A stretch of DNA of 64,000 nt. Origin: Streptosporangium brasiliense (GTDB lineage Bacteria > Actinomycetota > Actinomycetes > Streptosporangiales > Streptosporangiaceae). The notes below the pieces were generated by a model. That model saw nothing but the letters and a program-made list of their open reading frames with translations. It made no database searches and had not been told where the DNA came from. Shown one piece after another: positions 59,575 to 64,000 of this stretch (its first letter is position 1; every line of letters begins with the position of its first letter). Location: contig NZ_JAUSRB010000002.1 in assembly GCF_030811595.1 (NCBI RefSeq), positions 7,688,001 through 7,752,000 on the forward strand. The letters are read 5' to 3'. Made by a program: the position numbers and the translations under genes.

Positions 59575-59943
59575 TCAGCCGGCCGGAGAGGCGGGGTGCT
59601 CCATCCACCACTCGGTGAACTCGCGGCAGCGGCCCTCGGGGTCGAGGCGGATCACCCACAGGTTGCTGTAGGCGCGGTCCGGGTAGGCGGTGGTCCCCTG
59701 GATGATCGCCACCTCGTCGGTGACGGTCACCGGACGCCAGTCGAACGTGGTCTCGCCAGGCTCGTCCCTGGCCTCCAGCCAGCGCTCGACGATCTGCCCG
59801 CGGCCGCGCCAGGGCGGCTGGAACGGTGCGGTGCAGTACGTGGCGTCCTCGGTGAACAGGGCGCCGATGTGAGCCGGATCGTTGGAGTTCCATGCCTGGA
59901 CGTAGCCGTCGATCCACGTGGTGACACGGCTGAGATCTGTCAT
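59575..59943 (-). CDS. SnoaL/NTF2-fold protein
   Basis: A 122-residue nuclear-transport-factor-2-like protein: WIDGYVQAWNSNDPAHIGAL then FTEDATYCTAPF, and a final strand WVIRLDPEGRCREFTEWWME. The fold makes a cone-shaped pocket used by polyketide cyclases, isomerases and small-molecule binding proteins. A Trp-rich C-terminus lines the pocket. The substrate is unknown. The ATG at 59943 has a weak ribosome site; a strong terminator follows. Monocistronic. Confidence 0.85.
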   Translation of the reverse strand: MTDLSRVTTWIDGYVQAWNSNDPAHIGALFTEDATYCTAPFQPPWRGRGQIVERWLEARDEPGETTFDWRPVTVTDEVAIIQGTTAYPDRAYSNLWVIRLDPEGRCREFTEWWMEHPASPAG

Positions 59944-60227
59944 GGAGCCGTTCTACTTCACCGGCCGGCGGGCCGGGGCCCGCGACCCGTCCGGTGGGAG
60001 GTGTTTGGGAACTCCTGGTCAACGGACTGCCCTCCGCCCACGCGGCGGCTCCGGGCCGGGCGTGTCCGGAATCTGCAAGACGCCCCACCGGCCCCGTCGA
60101 GAAGATGGGTGACAGACGGGCGGGGATCGGATCACCACCGGCGGCGACCGTCCATGACGCCCGCCGGCGTCCGGCGACGGCCGGAACCCGCGGGCCCGCA
60201 CCTCCACGACCGGGACAGGATGAACAC

Positions 60228-61139
60228 ATGAACGGGCCAGGACACGAACGCATGAACATCGATCTCTCCGCGGCCGCCTCATTCATGGCCGGCCACGCGC
60301 GCGTCCTGGACCGCCGCCGCTTCCACCTGCTGATGGGCGACGGCGACCCCGCCCCGGCGCTGACCGCGCTGGACGGCTACCGCAATCCCGACGGCGGCTA
60401 CGGCTGGGGGCTGGAGCCCGACCTGCGCTCCCCCGAGAGCCAGCCGGGGACCGCGCTGCACGCCTTCGAGGTGTTCGAGGACATCGCCCCGGCCACCGCC
60501 CCGCAGGCCGCCGCCCTGTGCGACTGGCTGGAGTCGGTCTCCCTGCCCGACGGCGGCCTGCCGTTCGCGCTGCCCCTCACCACCGGCGCCGGCACCGCCC
60601 CCTGGTGGAGCAGCGCCGACCCCACGGTCTCCTCGTTGCAGATCAGCGCCGTGACCGCGGCCGCCGCCCGCCGCGTCGCCGCCCACGATCCGGCCGTCGC
60701 CGCCCATCCCTGGCTCGACCGGGTCACCCGCTACTGCCTGGCCGCCATCGAGGCGATCGACCGGACGCCCCACGCGTACGTGCTGGCCTTCGCGGTGCGC
60801 TTCCTCGACAGCGTGTACGACGTCCACCCCGAGGCGGCCGGCCTGCTGAGCCGTCTCGGCGGGCACATCCCCGCCGACGGGCGGCTGCACGTCGAGGGCG
60901 GCACCGAGGAGGAGACGCTGCACCCGCTCGACTTCGCGCCGTTCCCCGGCCGCCCGGCGCGGGCGCTGTTCGCCCCGGAGGTGATCTCCGCCGACCTGGA
61001 CCGCCTGGCGGGCCTGCAACAGGACGACGGTGGATGGACGGCCGACTACGCCGAGATCTCACCGGGCGGCGCCCTCGACTGGCGCGGCCACACCACCGTG
61101 CGCGCCATCGACATCCTGCGCCGCAACGCCAGAGGCTGA
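60228..61139 (+). CDS. Prenyltransferase/terpenoid-cyclase-fold (alpha-alpha barrel) hypothetical protein
   Basis: A 303-residue protein. Internal helical repeats with GGYGWGLEPDLRS, DGGLPFALP and QQDDGGWTADYAEI match the QW-like repeats of squalene-cyclase/prenyltransferase-fold proteins. The catalytic DxDD motif of class II cyclases is not seen, so enzymatic activity is doubtful. The ATG at 60228 follows AGGA; 60252 is an alternative. A strong hairpin follows at 61237-61271. Confidence 0.75.
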   Translation: MNGPGHERMNIDLSAAASFMAGHARVLDRRRFHLLMGDGDPAPALTALDGYRNPDGGYGWGLEPDLRSPESQPGTALHAFEVFEDIAPATAPQAAALCDWLESVSLPDGGLPFALPLTTGAGTAPWWSSADPTVSSLQISAVTAAAARRVAAHDPAVAAHPWLDRVTRYCLAAIEAIDRTPHAYVLAFAVRFLDSVYDVHPEAAGLLSRLGGHIPADGRLHVEGGTEEETLHPLDFAPFPGRPARALFAPEVISADLDRLAGLQQDDGGWTADYAEISPGGALDWRGHTTVRAIDILRRNARG

Positions 61140-61236
61140 CGGCCGCCCATCGTGCAACGCGTGACCGGCATGTCGATCGGCGCCGCTCAGGAGGATCCCG
61201 GCGACCGCCGGCCCGTGGTCGACGTCACCGTCCGTC

Positions 61237-61271
61237 CCGGGAGCGGCCGGCGTCAGGCCGGCCGCTCCCGG
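61237..61271 (+). terminator. Hairpin terminator
   Basis: Perfect 15-bp arms CCGGGAGCGGCCGGC (61237-61251) and complement (61257-61271) with a GTCAG loop. Confidence 0.85.
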
Positions 61272-61426
61272 CCTACGTCAGCCGGATCACCGCGTCCCAC
61301 GGACGGTACGGCGACTCACCTGAGCGGCCGGGCGCCCTCCCGGTGGCCAAAGGCTGTCTCGTAACGCCGACGCCACCATGTGGCCTTCGAGAAGGTTGAG
61401 TGCGGAGATCAGCGGTGGGCGGTGGC

Positions 61427-62191
61427 TCAGTATCTGTGGCCGGGCCAGTGCGGGTCCTCCCAGCGGGCGGGGCCGTCGAGGCCGAGCAGCCGTATCCGGT
61501 GGAGCAGTTCCGCGGGGGCGTTCCGAGTGTGGAGCCGGGCAGGGGCATGACGGATCAGCCAGGCCGTCAACTCGGTACGCGTCTCTTCCTGGTCGTCCCA
61601 GTTCCGCGCCTCCCAAGGGAGTTGATCTCCCAGCAGGTCGTACTCCCAGTGCGCCGCCGCTCCGACCAGGTGCTGGTCAGCCACGGTGTGCGTCTGCGTT
61701 TCCCAGGCGTGCAGCCATGGGCTGAGCGTGGCGGAGGCTTCGGCACACAGGGCGAGGACCTCGTGCGCGGGCACGGCGGGATCCGGGTCGGTGAGAGTGT
61801 GGGCCCACCAGGCGTGCAGGAATTCCCGTACCGCCGCGGCCTGCTCGGCAGGCCACTGCTGCCAGTGACCGCGAGCGAGTGAATGTCCGACCTTCTCCAT
61901 GCCGGAGAAAGGCTCGACGAGGCCGTGGACGAGGGCCCTGGAGAACTGCGGCAGAATGCGGCGCAGCACGGATGCATGGTCATCCCAGTCGACGGCCTCC
62001 CAGGTGCGACGCAGCAGGTCGGGGTCCAGCTCCACATCCGGCACCTTCAGCTGCACGAGCTCTTCCGCGCTGCCCCAGTGGCACTCGCAGTTGTCCTCGT
62101 CGGGACGGGCGGTCATGCCGCGGAAGGTGATGGCCACGCGGTTCAGCGCGGCGTCGAGACGGATCCGGGTGGGCGTCTGGTCGAAGCTCAT
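61427..62191 (-). CDS. Hypothetical protein, Trp-rich
   Basis: A 254-residue soluble protein I do not recognise. It has an early Cys pair (EDNCECHWGSAEELVQL) and an unusually high Trp content in the second half (WWAHTLTDPDP, WLHAWETQTHT, HWEYDLLGDQLPWEARNWDD). No membrane helix or signal. Starts at 62194 and 62191 are adjacent ATGs with no clear ribosome site. Isolated gene; the composition fits a native actinomycete protein, and I cannot suggest a function. Confidence 0.6.
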   Translation of the reverse strand: MSFDQTPTRIRLDAALNRVAITFRGMTARPDEDNCECHWGSAEELVQLKVPDVELDPDLLRRTWEAVDWDDHASVLRRILPQFSRALVHGLVEPFSGMEKVGHSLARGHWQQWPAEQAAAVREFLHAWWAHTLTDPDPAVPAHEVLALCAEASATLSPWLHAWETQTHTVADQHLVGAAAHWEYDLLGDQLPWEARNWDDQEETRTELTAWLIRHAPARLHTRNAPAELLHRIRLLGLDGPARWEDPHWPGHRY

Positions 62192-62194
62192 CAT

Positions 62195-62509
62195 GGGCGT
62201 TCGCCTTCAAGGACTCCGGGAGCTCGCGCCAGCCGAAGATCGCTACTTTACCGGACCCGTGGGTGCGCATGAAGGTGTTCGGTCCTGGACCTCCATGGCG
62301 GGCGGTGCTCCCCTCAGCGAGCGCCCTGTCCATGCGGTCGCGGACGGGAACCCGGTGCCGTCGACGATGACGACCTCGCCTGCCTACGGGTGGCGGCGGG
62401 TGCGGTCACCGGGACCGGGCCGGACGCGGCCCGGTGAACACCTCGATGAGCTCACGACGCTCCGCCGACAGCACCTGCACACCAGGTCGACGCCAGTCCG
62501 CCCGCCGAG
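62195..62509. other. Spacer without a visible gene
   Basis: About 315 bp. Open frames lack starts or family features. Nothing recognisable. Confidence 0.45.
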
Positions 62510-63046
62510 TTACGGGACAGCTCTTATGTGCGGTGAGAGCACCAGGACGGCACGGCCGGAGGCCAACCCGGCCAGGCGCAGCCGGACTCCGTTGATCCGG
62601 CCCTGATCGCCGGTGGCCAGCGACAGCTCTCCTACGCTCCGGCAGCGGCCGTCGGTGCAGTCGTCCTCGACACTGACGCTCTCCCCCTCGATGTGGAGGT
62701 CGCCCGAGGAGCCTCTGAGACCCAGCCGGATCTCCTCTCCGCCGAGGGATCTGACGGTGATCTCATCCACGCCGAATCCGGCATCGATCCTCAGCCGGTC
62801 ACCCGGCCGGACCTCCACTTCGCAGTCGGCGTCCTGACAGGCCGCCAGGTCGGTCCCGTCGGAGGCCCGCGGCGACGCCGGCGAGTCCCGGACCGTCCCG
62901 GGTGCGAGCGCCGCACTGCCCGGCGCCGCGGCGGTCCACGGTGCCGGCGCCCCGCCCGGGTCGCAGCCGGCGAGCAACACGGCCACCACGACGGCGGCGG
63001 ACCGGACCCGCCCGGCACCGGCGGGCACGGGCGATCTGGTCCGCAT
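62510..63046 (-). CDS. Small putative lipoprotein
   Basis: A 178-residue protein. The signal sequence ends in a lipobox (VVAVLLAGC, Cys 28). A Pro/Ala-rich linker leads to a beta-rich domain that includes a Cys pair (LAACQDADCEVEV) and a second pair in DDCTDGRC. The ATG at 63046 has GGGGGG. Its mature region may fold as an adhesin-like beta sandwich (repeats such as IDAGFGVDEITVRSLGGEEI), but no family is assigned. Confidence 0.7.
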   Translation of the reverse strand: MRTRSPVPAGAGRVRSAAVVVAVLLAGCDPGGAPAPWTAAAPGSAALAPGTVRDSPASPRASDGTDLAACQDADCEVEVRPGDRLRIDAGFGVDEITVRSLGGEEIRLGLRGSSGDLHIEGESVSVEDDCTDGRCRSVGELSLATGDQGRINGVRLRLAGLASGRAVLVLSPHIRAVP

Positions 63047-63287
63047 GGCATCCCCCCGAAGGCTCACAGGACGAGACCCGCCATCGCAGGCGATCCACCG
63101 GACCGCCCGGCGGCGGGTCCCTCGCCTGTCGCGCAACCTCTCCGCCCGGATGCGTCTGCCCGTCGGAGGGGTTCTTCCCCCGTGGCCGACGGCCGAACCC
63201 GAGGTCAGGGCGCTGATCTCCACCGCGCGCCGGGCGGCGGCGAGGAGCACCGCCCGTGCCGTGCGGTAGCCCCCGCCGGCGAACGGC
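63047..63287. other. Spacer without a visible gene
   Basis: About 240 bp between the lipoprotein and the MFS gene. No gene or hairpin identified. Confidence 0.4.
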
Positions 63288-64000
63288 TCACGCGTGCTCG
63301 ACGGCCCGCTCGTCGGCGACGGAGGGGACGACCTCGGGGACGGGAGCCGGGCGGAGCAGGATGAGCGCCGCGCAGGCCAGAGCCGTCAGGGCGATCAGGG
63401 CGTACATGATGCGGTAGTCGACGATTCCGGCCAGCGCCGCTCCGGCGGCGATGGAGACCGACTGGGCCACGGTGGAGAGCATGCCGATGGCCGCGCCCAC
63501 GCGCCCCTGGAGCCGGGCGGGGACGTACAGGTGCTGCGCGGTGCCGAGGGCGATGTCGAACAGGGGGATGGCCAGGCCGTAGATCGCCGCCCCGGCGAGG
63601 AAGAGCACGGGCGAGGGCACCAGGAAGGTCCCGGCGCCCAGGGCGAAGACCGCGTAGCCGACGCTCGACCCGCGCGCCTCGCCGAGGCGCCGGACCAGCG
63701 TCCCGGCCAGCAGACCGCCGACGACGGAGCCCGCGCCCTGGACCGTGGTGAGGACGCCGAAGAAGGCGGCGGGCTGCCCCAGGCCCCGGTCGATGGCGAT
63801 GAACACGGCCGTGTCCATCAGGCCCACGGTCGCCATGAAGATCGTCGAGGCGAGGGCCAGCCTGACCAGGAGCGGCACCCGCCACAGGTAGCGGAATCCG
63901 GCGGTGACGGCCGGGAGGAAGAGCTGGCCGGCGGGCTCCGGCTCGGATTCGACGATCTTGAGCGAGGCCAGGACGAGGATCGCGACCACGAACGTCACGG
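63288..64000 (-). CDS. MFS transporter, C-terminal part (cut by window edge)
   Basis: About 237 residues of a major-facilitator protein, running off the right edge. Six or seven helices are visible. The sequence FGVLTTVQGAGSVVGGLLAG and GSSVGYAVFALGAG correspond to helices 7-8 of MFS_3/enterobactin-exporter-like proteins, followed by the C-terminal helices and a hydrophilic tail. The N-terminal half lies beyond 64000. Likely a drug or siderophore exporter; the cargo is unknown. Confidence 0.88.
   Translation of the reverse strand, partial: VTFVVAILVLASLKIVESEPEPAGQLFLPAVTAGFRYLWRVPLLVRLALASTIFMATVGLMDTAVFIAIDRGLGQPAAFFGVLTTVQGAGSVVGGLLAGTLVRRLGEARGSSVGYAVFALGAGTFLVPSPVLFLAGAAIYGLAIPLFDIALGTAQHLYVPARLQGRVGAAIGMLSTVAQSVSIAAGAALAGIVDYRIMYALIALTALACAALILLRPAPVPEVVPSVADERAVEHA

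Overview
The window is very GC-rich with strongly GC-biased third codon positions, GGAGG-type ribosome sites and frequent GTG starts. It carries msiK-dependent-style sugar transporters, an ECF sigma/anti-sigma pair, ROK, SoxR and TetR regulators, and universal stress proteins. This fits a filamentous actinomycete, probably of the Streptosporangiaceae type (an inference; no rRNA or marker gene is present). I saw no tRNA, rRNA or CRISPR array.

Layout. 1-4.6 kb is a patchy, lower-GC accessory stretch: an ISL3 transposase fragment, an unknown gene, a phosphotransferase, an orphan fragment, and an AraC regulator with a small monooxygenase. 4.7-6.3 kb holds two convergent IclR regulators, the first lacking its 5' end. 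6.7-18.7 kb is the most coherent block: two tandem-domain universal stress proteins, a P-type cation ATPase, an HTH/flavin-binding protein, an Acg-type nitroreductase, a CBS-BON protein, and a sugar-phosphate mutase with a GH65 phosphorylase. This gene content and repeated GGGACCTTCG-like sites upstream of most of the genes resemble the hypoxia/dormancy (DosR/DevR, OsdR) regulon of other actinobacteria. Broken genes interrupt the block: a heavy-metal ATPase with an internal deletion abutting a headless hemerythrin, an MgtA remnant, and IS630 and IS701 scraps.

19.4-28.4 kb has a SoxR-type regulator facing a truncated NmrA-like gene, a secreted nuclease/phosphatase-fold enzyme, and a ROK-regulated N-acetylhexosaminidase plus ABC sugar importer with no ATPase. 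28.4-36.3 kb has a TetR/hydrolase pair, a RelE-type toxin-antitoxin module, an ECF sigma/anti-sigma pair, and a His-rich DUF4396 membrane protein behind a CsoR-like operator.

36.5-47.2 kb holds a FhuF-like reductase and then a sulfate-ester cluster: sulfatase, NitT/TauT-type ABC importer, formylglycine-generating enzyme and ROK regulator, next to a secreted GH20 hexosaminidase. Together these could desulfate and harvest sulfated amino-sugar polymers. 47.2-57.2 kb has an efflux pump, a phosphotransferase, a TetR with a cysteine-rich tail facing a beta-helix protein, an acyl-CoA ligase, an orphan histidine kinase and a PAF-acetylhydrolase-like enzyme.

57.5-64 kb is again mosaic. It contains a 303-bp duplicate of the acetylhydrolase 3' end, an ISKra4 scrap, a roughly 440-bp MITE-like element with long inverted ends, several small hypothetical genes, a lipoprotein, and an MFS transporter cut by the window edge.
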